This document shows positions 24,653 to 32,828 of a stretch of DNA of 64,000 nucleotides, piece by piece. A program made the position numbers and the translations under genes. The notes under the pieces were generated by a model. It made no database searches and had not been told where the DNA came from. It worked only from the letters and a program-made list of their open reading frames with translations. Each line of letters opens with the position of its first letter. Within the stretch, counting starts at the first letter, position 1. The DNA comes from Pseudomonas putida S13.1.2 (GTDB lineage Bacteria > Pseudomonadota > Gammaproteobacteria > Pseudomonadales > Pseudomonadaceae): NCBI RefSeq assembly GCF_000498395.2, contig NZ_CP010979.1, positions 5,982,001 through 6,046,000 on the forward strand. The letters run 5' to 3'.

Positions 24653-26977
24653 TCAGAACTCCACTGACGTCTGCACATACAGCGTTCGCGGCTCACCCAC
24701 GTACTTGCCCTTGTTGTTGTCATCGTAGGAGCGCGTGTAGTACTCGCGGTTGAACAGGTTCTTCACGCCCACCGCCACCTTCAGGTTCGACAGCTGCGGG
24801 CCAAAATCGTAGCCGGCACGGGTGCTGACCAGCATGTAGCCCGGAATGCGCCCGGTGCTGCCATCGGCGCTTTCGGTGCCGGTGTTGGCGTTGTCGGCGT
24901 ACTGGCTGCTCTGGAAGCTGCCGTCCAGGTTCAGCTGCCAGGGGCCATCGGTGTAGCCCACGCCCAGGTTGCCCTTGTGCCGCGACGAGAACGGTACCTG
25001 GTTACCTTTGTTCGGCCCGTCCTCGCGGATGGTGGCGTCAACGAACGCATAGCTGGCGTGCACATCGAAGCCGGCCAGGACCGGGCTCAGGCCGTCCAGC
25101 GCATAGCGGATGCTGGTCTCGATACCCTGGTGTCGGGTTTCGCCGCGGGCAATTACCGAGTCGTTGGTCTGGTTGCTTTCGTACTGGTTGTCGAAGTTGA
25201 TCAGGAACGCGCCAATCTCCGCCTGCAGGTCGCCGTTGTCGTAGCGCGTGCCCACTTCCCAGGTGCGGGCTTTCTCCGGTTTGACCTCGCCGCTGCTCAC
25301 GCGGTTGGGCATCTGGCTGTACTGCACGCTGCCGAACGAGCCTTCGGTGTTGGCGTACAGGTTCCAGCTGTCGGTCAGGTGGTACATCACGTTCAACGCC
25401 GGCAGCGCGGTGTTGTAGCTGCCTTGGTAGCGCTGGCCGTTGAGCTTGTTGCTTTGCTCGGAGTCGATCATCTCGTAGCGCACGCCCGGGGTGATGGTCC
25501 AGCGGCCGATGTCGATGCGGTCATCCAGGTAGAGGGCGTGGGCTTCGGTGCTGCCACGGGTGTCGCGGTCGTTGCGGCTGGCTGTGGTCGGCAGGCTGCC
25601 GGTCACCGGCTCGCGGAAACGCAGTTCGTGGCCGGCTTCGTTGACGTAGCGGTAGCCGATGCCCAGTTCGTGCCAGCTATCGCCCAGCGCCAGGCCCTGC
25701 GAGAAGCGGGTTTCGATACCGCGCACCCAGTACTCGCGTGGCGACAGCGAAACGAAGCTGCCCTGGTCCAGGTAGCCGCTGCGCAGGGTCTTGGTGAAGA
25801 AGCTGTTGACGCTGAACTGGCGGTCGTCCTGCTTGTAGTCGTAGCCGAAGTTGAACAGCGTGCGGCGGCCCCAGAACTTGTCCTTCAGGCGCGTGGACTG
25901 GTACGGGTCGGCAGCGAAGTCGGCGGTGCTCAGGCCGCCAGGCATGTCGGCCTCGCCCTCGTAGTACTGGGCCATGGCGTGCAGGCTGTTGGCTTCGTCC
26001 AGCTGCAGCTTGCCCTTGAGGATCAGGTCGTCGATCTGCGTGTCGCTGTGTTCGCGCCAGTCGCCACCACGGGTGCCGGAGTACAGCAGTGCGCCGCCCA
26101 GGCCGTTGTCGTTGGTGCCGCCGACCAGCAGGTTGGCGCTGTTCTTGACGCCGTCGTGGCTGGAGGACGGGCTGATCTGGTTTTGCATGGCGGCCTTGAA
26201 GGTGGCCTGTTCGGGGATCGCCCGGGTGACGAAGTTGACGATACCGCCGACGTTCTGCGGGCCGTAGCGCACTGCGCCGCCGCCACGCACCACATCCACG
26301 GCGTCCATGTTGCCCATGCTCAGCGGGGCCAGCGACAGCTGCGGCTGGCCATACGGGGCGAACGGCACCGGGATGCCATCCATCAGCACGGTCGAGCGCG
26401 ATGCCAGGCGCGGGTTGAGGCCGCGAATGCCGAAGTTGAGCGCCAGGTCGTGGCTGCCGGTGCCGTTGTTGTCGGGGGCGTTGACCCCGGGGATGCGGTT
26501 GAGCACTTCGCGGGCGGTGGTAGCGCCGCTGCGCTCGAATTGTTCACGGCGTACCACGTCGCGGGCGCCTGGGTGCTCGAACACATTGTCCTGCTGCGCT
26601 TCTGCCAGCCAGTCGCCGACCACGGTGGACGCGCTGAGCTCGACCGGGGCGCCAGCAGCAGGGCTGGCGATTGGCTGCAGGCTGAAGGCATTGTCGGTTT
26701 CCTGCCGCACCTGCAGACCGCTGCCGCGCAGCAACGCGTCGAGGCCCTGGCGCACATCGTACTGGCCGTCCAGCCCCTGGGTGCTGATGCCTTGGGTCAG
26801 TTGCGAGCCGAACGAAATCAACGCACCGCTTTCGCGGCCGAACTGGTTGAGTGCGTCTTCAAGCGAGCCGGCGGCGATGTGGTAGCTGCGGGTTTCGGCA
26901 TGGGCGACGGGCATGGCCAGGCCGAGCGTGGTGGTGAGCAGCAGGGCGTGGAGGAGGGGGCTGGGGCGCAGCGGCAT
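24653..26977 (-). CDS. TonB-dependent ferric-citrate-type receptor (FecA-like) with signalling domain
   Basis: 774 residues: signal peptide (to AHA, about 1-27), STN signalling domain (about 30-105, SYHIAAGSLEDALNQFGRES), TonB plug (about 115-250: VLNRIPGVNAPDNNGTG, then RSTVLMDGIPVPFAPYGQPQ) and a 22-strand outer-membrane barrel ending in ...YVQTSVEF with terminal Phe. The STN domain contacts FecR and drives transmembrane signalling to FecI. Plug and barrel most resemble the FecA subgroup, but the ligand is a guess. Order fecI-fecR-fecA on the minus strand; a REP pair lies between fecR and fecA. Confidence 0.93.
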   Translation of the reverse strand: MPLRPSPLLHALLLTTTLGLAMPVAHAETRSYHIAAGSLEDALNQFGRESGALISFGSQLTQGISTQGLDGQYDVRQGLDALLRGSGLQVRQETDNAFSLQPIASPAAGAPVELSASTVVGDWLAEAQQDNVFEHPGARDVVRREQFERSGATTAREVLNRIPGVNAPDNNGTGSHDLALNFGIRGLNPRLASRSTVLMDGIPVPFAPYGQPQLSLAPLSMGNMDAVDVVRGGGAVRYGPQNVGGIVNFVTRAIPEQATFKAAMQNQISPSSSHDGVKNSANLLVGGTNDNGLGGALLYSGTRGGDWREHSDTQIDDLILKGKLQLDEANSLHAMAQYYEGEADMPGGLSTADFAADPYQSTRLKDKFWGRRTLFNFGYDYKQDDRQFSVNSFFTKTLRSGYLDQGSFVSLSPREYWVRGIETRFSQGLALGDSWHELGIGYRYVNEAGHELRFREPVTGSLPTTASRNDRDTRGSTEAHALYLDDRIDIGRWTITPGVRYEMIDSEQSNKLNGQRYQGSYNTALPALNVMYHLTDSWNLYANTEGSFGSVQYSQMPNRVSSGEVKPEKARTWEVGTRYDNGDLQAEIGAFLINFDNQYESNQTNDSVIARGETRHQGIETSIRYALDGLSPVLAGFDVHASYAFVDATIREDGPNKGNQVPFSSRHKGNLGVGYTDGPWQLNLDGSFQSSQYADNANTGTESADGSTGRIPGYMLVSTRAGYDFGPQLSNLKVAVGVKNLFNREYYTRSYDDNNKGKYVGEPRTLYVQTSVEF

Positions 26978-27060
26978 GGGTCGGGTCCTGAAAGAGGGGG
27001 TTTGCCATGTCTGTCACGCGAGGTTGGGAAAATGGCTCACTTGATTAAAAATAATTTGCC

Positions 27061-27162
27061 TGTACCGGCCTCATCGCCGGCAAGCCAGCTCCCACCTTGA
27101 CCGCGTTTGCCTTCAGTCATGTGCATTCCCTGTGGGAGCTGGCTTGCCGGCGATGAGGCCAG
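27061..27162. repeat. REP pair (type B) between fecR-like and fecA-like genes
   Basis: CCGGCCTCATCGCCGGCAAG arm with GCCAGCTCCCAC, mirrored by GTGGGAGCTGGCTTGCCGGC. Sits inside an operon, where it may attenuate or stabilise mRNA. Confidence 0.88.
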
Positions 27163-27169
27163 GCCTGCT

Positions 27170-28096
27170 TTAACTGATGGTTGGCTCCACTGTCACCCAG
27201 TACCGGGTGAACCGTCGCACCCTCACTGGCAGTGCTACCTCCAGCATTTGCAGGATGCGCTCACTGTCATCCAGTGGATACGACCCGGAGATACGCAAGT
27301 CGGCGACCCGCTCGCTGCACCCCAGCTGCCCGTGGCGATAGCGCCCAAGCTCTGCCAGGAAATCCGCCAGGCGCATCTGCGAGGCCACTAGCATGCCGTC
27401 GACCCAGGCGCCCACATTGCGGTCGAGCGCCGAGACTGACTGCCAGCCGCCCGTAAAGCGTGCCTGCTGCCCAGCCAGTAACGGTTGCCCCGCAGTGCTG
27501 GCCACACCCTCGAATACAGACACCAGGCTGTAGCCATCGAACTGGCGCACGTTGAAGCGCCCGCTGTCCAGGCGCAGCGCCCCTTCGCCGGTACGCAGCA
27601 GCAGCGGCCGTGCATCATTGGCCACCTGCAGCGCCAGTTCGCCTTCAAACAGCTGCACCCGGCGCTGTTGCCCGTCGAAGCGCACGTTGGCGGCACTGCG
27701 GGTGTTGAGTTGCAGCACGCTGCCATCTTCCAGGCCCATGCGCCGGCGCTGCCCCACCGGGCTGCGGTAGTCGGCCATCAGGCCGGGCATCGGGTTGTGC
27801 TGTTGCAGCCCCAGGCCGGTGGCACTGGCCACTCCCACCAGCAGCAATGCCTTGAGCGCGCGCCGCCGGGCGGGCGAGTGGGGGGCTTGCAGTGTCGCGT
27901 GCACCACCGGCGAGGACACCCCACGCAGGCGCTGGTTTACCTGCTGGATATGGGCCCAGGCGCGCTGGTGCTCCTGGTCGGCCCGCAGCCAGTGTTCCAG
28001 CGCCAACTGCTGCGCCTGGCCAAAATCATCGCCTTGGGACTCGATCAACCAGTGCACGGCTTGCTCCGCCACTTGTGGAGAAAACGAGGCGTTCAC
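27170..28096 (-). CDS. FecR-family anti-sigma regulator
   Basis: 308 residues: N-terminal cytoplasmic anti-sigma domain (DUF4880 type, about 1-80), one membrane helix (ALKALLLVGVASATGLGL, about 88-105) and periplasmic FecR domain (about 115-225: VGQRRRMGLEDGSVLQLNTRS, then GYSLVSVFEGVA) plus a C-terminal STN-contact region. It holds FecI inactive, or passes the receptor signal to it. The start overlaps the fecI stop as ATGA. The unusual basic RRRMGLEDG is family-typical. Confidence 0.9.
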   Translation of the reverse strand: MNASFSPQVAEQAVHWLIESQGDDFGQAQQLALEHWLRADQEHQRAWAHIQQVNQRLRGVSSPVVHATLQAPHSPARRRALKALLLVGVASATGLGLQQHNPMPGLMADYRSPVGQRRRMGLEDGSVLQLNTRSAANVRFDGQQRRVQLFEGELALQVANDARPLLLRTGEGALRLDSGRFNVRQFDGYSLVSVFEGVASTAGQPLLAGQQARFTGGWQSVSALDRNVGAWVDGMLVASQMRLADFLAELGRYRHGQLGCSERVADLRISGSYPLDDSERILQMLEVALPVRVRRFTRYWVTVEPTIS

Positions 28097-28587
28097 AGGG
28101 CGAAGTAGCAGCGCATGGCCGCCTTGTTCAGGTAGCGTTTGACCGTGGCCAGCGAGATGCCCAGTTCGCGAGCGATTTCACCTTGGCCAATGCCATCGAC
28201 CTGGGCCAGCAGGAAGGCGCGTTTGACCAGAGGCGGCAAACCGTCCAGCAGGCGGTCAAGCTCCAGCAGGGTCTCAAAGATGATCGCTTTTTGCTCCTCG
28301 CACGGTGCTGTTTCTTCAGGCACCTGCGCCAGTGCTTGCAGGTAGGCACGCTCCAGCTCCTGGCGGCGAAAGTGATTGCACAGCACGCGCTTGGCTACCG
28401 TTGCAAGAAACGCACGCGGCTCGACCAATTGTGGCGCCTCGCGGGCTTGCAGCAGGCGCAGGTAGGTGTCCTGGGCCAGGTCGGCGGCACTCTGCGGGCA
28501 GCCCAGGCGGCGGCGCAACCAGCCGGTGAGCCAGTTGTGATGGGCGTGGTACAGGCCTTCGACCGTGGATGTGAGCGCGCTGGGCAC
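28093..28587 (-). CDS. ECF RNA polymerase sigma factor (FecI-like)
   Basis: 164 residues with sigma70 region 2 (residues about 10-75: YHAHHNWLTGWLRRRLGCPQSAADLAQDTYLRLL) and region 4 (about 110-160: LPPLVKRAFLLAQVDGIGQGEIARELGISLATVKRYL). Start is GTG 28587, with GGAG at 7 nt; the open frame upstream to 28665 has no site. Transcribes the downstream receptor gene when the receptor is loaded with its siderophore. A possible weak Fur box lies about 37 bp upstream. Confidence 0.88.
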   Translation of the reverse strand: MPSALTSTVEGLYHAHHNWLTGWLRRRLGCPQSAADLAQDTYLRLLQAREAPQLVEPRAFLATVAKRVLCNHFRRQELERAYLQALAQVPEETAPCEEQKAIIFETLLELDRLLDGLPPLVKRAFLLAQVDGIGQGEIARELGISLATVKRYLNKAAMRCYFAL

Positions 28588-28623
28588 CGTGATACTCCGG
28601 CGCCGTGCAGCGCAACTGGTATT

Positions 28624-28642
28624 AAGAATTGTTCGCATTGTA
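28624..28642 (-). promoter_or_regulatory. Weak candidate Fur box before fecI-like gene
   Basis: AAGAATTGTTCGCATTGTA matches the 19-bp Fur consensus at 10 of 19 positions by my count. Position about 37 bp upstream of the fecI start is suitable, but the score is low. Confidence 0.3.
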
Positions 28643-28670
28643 TTGCAGGGCAGTATGCTCGGCAATCTCC

Positions 28671-28774
28671 ACCGGCCCTATCGCCGGCAAGCCAGCTCCC
28701 ACAGAGCATCGCTGTGTTCAAGCCCTGTGCAATACCTGTGGGAGCTGGCTTGCCGGCGATAGGGCCAGAACAGG
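28671..28774. repeat. REP pair (type B) between two divergent iron operons
   Basis: ACCGGCCCTATCGCCGGCAA arm plus CCAGCTCCCACAG, mirrored by CTGTGGGAGCTGGCTTGCCGG. Unusual in that it lies in a divergent promoter region rather than after gene ends. Confidence 0.88.
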
Positions 28775-28800
28775 CAACACATCGCTAACTCTTTGCCTAT

Positions 28801-28819
28801 GAGAATTGAAATCATTATT
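28801..28819 (+). promoter_or_regulatory. Candidate Fur box upstream of the DUF3649-PepSY-sigma operon
   Basis: GAGAATTGAAATCATTATT, 14 of 19 positions identical to GATAATGATAATCATTATC by my count, ending 33 bp before the DUF3649 start. Confidence 0.65.
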
Positions 28820-28851
28820 ATTGCAACCCCCAAAAACACCCGGACCTTGCC

Positions 28852-29157
28852 ATGACGCGCAAAACCGCCGGCCTCTCGCTCAGCTATCGGCTGGCCGTTG
28901 CCTCACGCAGTCTGGCCGCGCTGTTGGGCGGCTACCTGCTGGCGTCCATGGCCAGCGTCTGCATTGCCCTGGTGGCGCCACTGCCTAAGGTCGATGCCAC
29001 GCTGACCGGCCTGCTGATGTCGTTCGTCTTCTACCTGCTGGCATTCATCTGGTGCTTCGCCTGTCGCAGCGCCTGGCGTGCCTGGCTGGGTGTATTGGTG
29101 CCAACCCTGCTGTTGGGCATGATCAGCGGTGTTGCCTACTGGATGAAAAACCCATGA
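28852..29157 (+). CDS. DUF3649 inner-membrane protein of iron-uptake operon
   Basis: 101 residues with about three hydrophobic helices (LAALLGGYLLASMASVCIAL, LLMSFVFYLLAFIWCFACR, LVPTLLLGMISGVAYW). Matches DUF3649, a family regularly linked with PepSY reductase-like proteins and TonB receptors. Stop overlaps the next start (ATGA). First gene after a Fur-like box. Function unproven; probably a subunit of an iron reductase or transporter. Confidence 0.82.
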   Translation: MTRKTAGLSLSYRLAVASRSLAALLGGYLLASMASVCIALVAPLPKVDATLTGLLMSFVFYLLAFIWCFACRSAWRAWLGVLVPTLLLGMISGVAYWMKNP

Positions 29158-30728
29158 AAGAAGGCTTCCGCCAGGCGATGGCCTGGCTGCACACCTGGAC
29201 CGGCCTGATCTTTGGCTGGCTGTTGTTTGCCATCTTCCTCACCGGCACGCTGTCGTACTTCAAGGATGAAATCACCCACTGGGCGCAGCCGGAGGTGCGC
29301 AGTCATACCCTGGACCCGGCCCTCAGCCTGGACAAGGCCCAGCAATACCTGCAGGACAATGCCGGGCATTCCGCCTCCTGGTTCATCGACATGCCCAACG
29401 AGCGTGAGGCGGCCCTGAGCGTGGGCTATCGCGACCCCAACGGCGGGCCGCGTGGCTTCGTCAACAAAACCCTCGACACGCAGACCGGGCAGCCGGTGGA
29501 AGCTCGCGACAGCCGGGGTGGCGAGTTCTTCTACCGTTTCCACTTCCAGCTGCAGATGCCGTACCCGTTTGGCCGCTGGCTGTCGACGTTCTGCGCCTTC
29601 ATCATGCTGTTGGGGCTGGTTACCGGCATCATCACCCACAAAAAGATCTTCAAGGAGTTCTTCACCTTCCGTCCCGGCAAGGGTCAGCGCTCCTGGCTGG
29701 ACGGGCACAACGCCATCGGCGTGCTGGTGCTGCCCTTCCACCTGATGATCAGTTACAGCAGCCTGGTGCTGTTCATGTACATGGTGATGCCGGCCGGCAT
29801 CATGGCCAGCTATGGCAATGATACCGGCAAGTACTTCAACGACCTGTTCGGCCGCGACGATGCGCCCAAAGCGGCCCAGGTGGCCACGCCGCTGGTTGCG
29901 CTGCCAACCCTGTACGCCAAGGTCCAGGAACTGCAACCGGGCGCGCGTATCGGCTTCGTCCAGGTGCAGAACCCGGGCGACAGCAATGCCCGCGTCACCT
30001 TCACCCAGTCGGCTGCCGACCACGTGGCTTATCGGCGCAGTGCCAACTGGACGTTCGACGGCGCCAGTGGTGCGCTGTTGAGCCAGGGCAAGCCAGAGAG
30101 CGGGGCGATGATGACTGCCTTCAGCTTTGCCGGGCTGCACATGGGCAATTTTGCCGGGCCCTGGCTGCGCTGGCTGTATTTCTTCTTTGGCGTCGCCGGC
30201 ACTGCGGTGATCGGCACCGGGCTGGTGATGTGGCTGGGCAAGCGCCAGCTCAAGCATGCCAAGAGCGCGCACATGCCGGGTGAATTGCGCCTGGTCGAGG
30301 TGCTCAATATCGCCAGCATGAGCGGCCTGCTGCTGGCGGTGGCGGGCTTCTTCTGGGCCAACCGCCTGATCCCGGTGGGCATCGAGGGCCGCGCCGACTG
30401 GGAGGTCAATGCCTTCTTCATCGCCTGGGGCTTGTCACTGGTGCATGCCGTGCTGCGCAGCGGGCGCCGGGCGTGGAGCGAGCAACTGGCGCTGGGGGCG
30501 CTGGCCTTTGCCCTGTTGCCGCTGCTCAATGGCTTGAGCACCGACCGTGGTTTGAACCATTCGTTGCAGGCGGGTGACTGGGCCATGGCCGGCTTCGACC
30601 TCACGGCCCTGGGTACTGGCCTGTTCCTGGCGTGGCTGGCCGGCAAGATGTTGCGCAGCCCCAAACCGGTAGCCAAGCGACAACGCGCGGCAAAAAAAAC
30701 CAGCACTGAAACGGCGCAGGTGAACTGA
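29154..30728 (+). CDS. PepSY-associated transmembrane protein (PiuB/ferrisiderophore reductase-like)
   Basis: 524 residues with an N-terminal helix (FGWLLFAIFLTGTLSYFKDEITHW), PepSY periplasmic domains, and further helices including LSTFCAFIMLLGLVTGIITHKKIFKEFFTF and LVLPFHLMISYSSLVLFMYM. Conserved His residues sit in the helices (HTWTGLIFGWL, HLMISYSSL), as in haem- or iron-binding PiuB relatives; P. aeruginosa FoxB of this class is a siderophore reductase. Start ATG 29154 by ATGA overlap. The operon order with DUF3325 and the sigma factor points to intracellular iron release (inference). Confidence 0.85.
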   Translation: MKEGFRQAMAWLHTWTGLIFGWLLFAIFLTGTLSYFKDEITHWAQPEVRSHTLDPALSLDKAQQYLQDNAGHSASWFIDMPNEREAALSVGYRDPNGGPRGFVNKTLDTQTGQPVEARDSRGGEFFYRFHFQLQMPYPFGRWLSTFCAFIMLLGLVTGIITHKKIFKEFFTFRPGKGQRSWLDGHNAIGVLVLPFHLMISYSSLVLFMYMVMPAGIMASYGNDTGKYFNDLFGRDDAPKAAQVATPLVALPTLYAKVQELQPGARIGFVQVQNPGDSNARVTFTQSAADHVAYRRSANWTFDGASGALLSQGKPESGAMMTAFSFAGLHMGNFAGPWLRWLYFFFGVAGTAVIGTGLVMWLGKRQLKHAKSAHMPGELRLVEVLNIASMSGLLLAVAGFFWANRLIPVGIEGRADWEVNAFFIAWGLSLVHAVLRSGRRAWSEQLALGALAFALLPLLNGLSTDRGLNHSLQAGDWAMAGFDLTALGTGLFLAWLAGKMLRSPKPVAKRQRAAKKTSTETAQVN

Positions 30729-31054
30729 TGCTGGGTAACGCACTGATCGCATTCGCAGGGTTTGTCGCCCTGTGCCTGGCCATGGAAAAGCACTTCAGCG
30801 ATTTGCTTGGGCGCAAGCCGCGCCCCGGGCAGTTGCGGCTGTTGCGTGTCGCTGGTTGGCTGCTGCTGATGCTATCGCTGGTGCTTAGCGTGCACCTGCG
30901 TGGCTGGGCCCACGGCCTGGTGGAGTGGACCGCCGTGATGATGGCCGGGGTAACCGTGTGGGTGTTTGGCCTGCCCTACCAACCGCGCCTGCTGCTGGGC
31001 CTGGCCGCCGCCAGCGTGGTGCTGGGGCCGTTACTGGCCGTGTTTGCCGTGTGA
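30728..31054 (+). CDS. DUF3325 inner-membrane protein
   Basis: 108 residues, about four hydrophobic helices (LIAFAGFVALCLAMEKHFSDLL at the start). Matches the DUF3325 family, normally beside DUF3649 and PepSY genes in iron operons. Its ATG overlaps the PepSY stop by one base (TGATG). Function unknown; likely complex partner. Confidence 0.8.
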   Translation: MLGNALIAFAGFVALCLAMEKHFSDLLGRKPRPGQLRLLRVAGWLLLMLSLVLSVHLRGWAHGLVEWTAVMMAGVTVWVFGLPYQPRLLLGLAAASVVLGPLLAVFAV

Positions 31055-31058
31055 CCCG

Positions 31059-31634
31059 GTGAGCGAGCAGGGGGATATCAGCCAGCCCGACGCCGACAGC
31101 GTTGGCGGTCGTGCACGTTTCGTCCAGGTGTTCCTGGCCCAACGGGCGCGCATGGAGGCGCTGGTCAGCCGGCGCGTTGGCTGCCGCGCCACGGCTTCAG
31201 ACCTGGTGCAGGAACTGTTTTTGCGTTTCTGGCGCCGCCCCGAGGTCAAGGTCGAGGCGCTGGACACCTACCTGTTGCGTTGTGCCGGCAACCTGGCTAT
31301 CGACCACCTGCGCAGTGAAGGCAGCCGCGAACGCGTGGCAGAAGCCGCTTTGCCAATGGACGAAGCGGCCATGGCTCAGGCGCCGGAGCAGGCGCTGGAG
31401 GTCGAGCACGACCTGCAGCGTATCGAAGCCGCCTTGCGCGCCTTGCCCGAGCGCACCCGGCAGATCTTTCTGCTCAACCGCATCCACGGCTGCAAGTACG
31501 GCGAAATTGCCAAGGCCATGCAGCTGTCCCAGAGCGCCGTGGAAAAGCATATGATGCGCGCCCTTGAAGCGTGCAAGGCGAGTGTTGCCGAGCCCGCGTC
31601 CACCCCACGCCGGCCAGGGAGTGCCCGTCGATGA
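31059..31634 (+). CDS. ECF RNA polymerase sigma factor (FecI-like), second system
   Basis: 191 residues. Region 2 (about 20-90): FVQVFLAQRARMEALVSRRV, then SDLVQELFLRFWRRP and LDTYLLRCAGNLAIDHLR. Region 4 (about 125-175): LPERTRQIFLLNRIHGCKYGEIAKAMQLSQSAVEKHMMRAL. Start GTG 31059, four nt after the DUF3325 stop; the frame is open 31 codons more but overlaps DUF3325. Activates the downstream TonB receptor gene. Sigma gene placed after the membrane module, in one Fur-type transcript. Confidence 0.86.
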   Translation: MSEQGDISQPDADSVGGRARFVQVFLAQRARMEALVSRRVGCRATASDLVQELFLRFWRRPEVKVEALDTYLLRCAGNLAIDHLRSEGSRERVAEAALPMDEAAMAQAPEQALEVEHDLQRIEAALRALPERTRQIFLLNRIHGCKYGEIAKAMQLSQSAVEKHMMRALEACKASVAEPASTPRRPGSARR

Positions 31635-32611
31635 GCCGTTTGCCCCCGATCACCGAGGCGCAGTCCCAGGCCGCCCTGCAATGGCTCAGCCGCATCAATG
31701 AGCAGCCCGCGCAAGCCGAAGGGGCTGCGTTCAAGCGCTGGTTGCTGGCCGACCCCAGGCACCGTGAGGCCTACCAACAGGCCCAGGCGCTGTGGCAGAA
31801 AAGCGCCACCCCGGCGGCGCGGCTGGCGGACGAAGAACAGGATGCCCTGCAACGCTACCTCGATGCCATGGCCAAGCCGCCGACCCGTGGCCCGTGGCGG
31901 CGGATGGCGGCAATGGCGATGGCGGCCTGCCTGGTGCTGGCCGTGGGCGTTGCCGGGGGCTGGCACCCGGGGTACTGGTTGCAGGACCTGCAGGCTGACT
32001 ACAGCAGTGCCGGGCAGATTCGCCAGGTGACCTTGGCCGACCAGTCGCAGGTGACGCTTGATGCCGGCAGCGCCATTGCGGTCGATTTTGCCCAGGGAGA
32101 GCGCCGTGTGCGGTTGCTGCATGGCGCAGCGTTCTTCGAGGTCACGCATACCGGCGAGCCGTTCCTGGTCGAAGCGGGCGGTGGCGAAGTGCGGGTGCTC
32201 GGCACCCAGTTCGAGGTGCGTGAGCAAGGCGACGGCGCCCAGGTGACGGTGCGCAGCGGGCGTGTGGGCGTGAGCCCTGCGCAAGGCACTCTGGCGCGTG
32301 AGCTGACGGCCAACCAGCAGTTGGCCTACAGCGCAGGCAGGGTAGGGGACACCCTGCCGGTGGACAGTGACACCCGCCTGGCCTGGCGCCAGGGATGGCT
32401 GAACTATTACCAGGTGCCGCTGGCGCAGGTGGTCGAAGACCTTGGGCGCTATTACCCGGGGCGCATCCTGTTGCTGGATGGCGAACTGGGGCAGCGCAAG
32501 GTCAGTGGCAGTTTCCCGGTGGCCGAGCCGCTGCTGGCGCTGGATTCGCTGGGCAAGGTGATGGGCTTTTCGCGGCAGACCGTGTTGGGGCGTTTGACCT
32601 TGATCCGGTAG
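31631..32611 (+). CDS. FecR-family anti-sigma regulator, second system
   Basis: 326 residues: N-terminal anti-sigma part (ITEAQSQAALQWLSRINEQPA onward), one membrane helix (AAMAMAACLVLAVGVAGGW), FecR domain (IRQVTLADQSQVTLDAGSAIAV) and a C-terminal STN-like segment (LDSLGKVMGFSRQTVLGRLTL). Start ATG 31631 overlaps the sigma stop as ATGA. Partner of the sigma factor just upstream and the receptor just downstream. Confidence 0.9.
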   Translation: MSRLPPITEAQSQAALQWLSRINEQPAQAEGAAFKRWLLADPRHREAYQQAQALWQKSATPAARLADEEQDALQRYLDAMAKPPTRGPWRRMAAMAMAACLVLAVGVAGGWHPGYWLQDLQADYSSAGQIRQVTLADQSQVTLDAGSAIAVDFAQGERRVRLLHGAAFFEVTHTGEPFLVEAGGGEVRVLGTQFEVREQGDGAQVTVRSGRVGVSPAQGTLARELTANQQLAYSAGRVGDTLPVDSDTRLAWRQGWLNYYQVPLAQVVEDLGRYYPGRILLLDGELGQRKVSGSFPVAEPLLALDSLGKVMGFSRQTVLGRLTLIR

Positions 32612-32612
32612 T

Positions 32613-32724
32613 TGCCTGTGCCGGCCTCTTCGCGGGCATGCCCGCTCCCACAGGTACTGCACCGAATATTGAACTTGTGCCATCCCTGTGGGAGCGGGCG
32701 TGCCCGCGAAGAGGCCGGTACAGG
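32613..32724. repeat. REP pair (type A) between fecR-like and receptor genes
   Basis: GCCTGTGCCGGCCTCTTCGC onward through GCGGGCATGCCCGCTCCCAC, mirrored by GTGGGAGCGGGCGTGCCCGCG. Immediately after the fecR-like stop, inside the cluster. Confidence 0.9.
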
Positions 32725-32828
32725 AAAAATATTTTCAGGTAGCGGGTGAGGTAACAGGACGTGGCATCCGTGTAATGAGTGAAAGTGCGATTCATTCGCA
32801 ATCGTCACCCTCTCACAGGTCAGCGTCC

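Noticed and set aside
24977..27100. A 707-residue open frame on the plus strand opposite the FecA-like gene
   Set aside because: It is the antisense shadow of a clear TonB receptor; composition is Val/Ala/Gln-rich shadow type and no family is recognisable.
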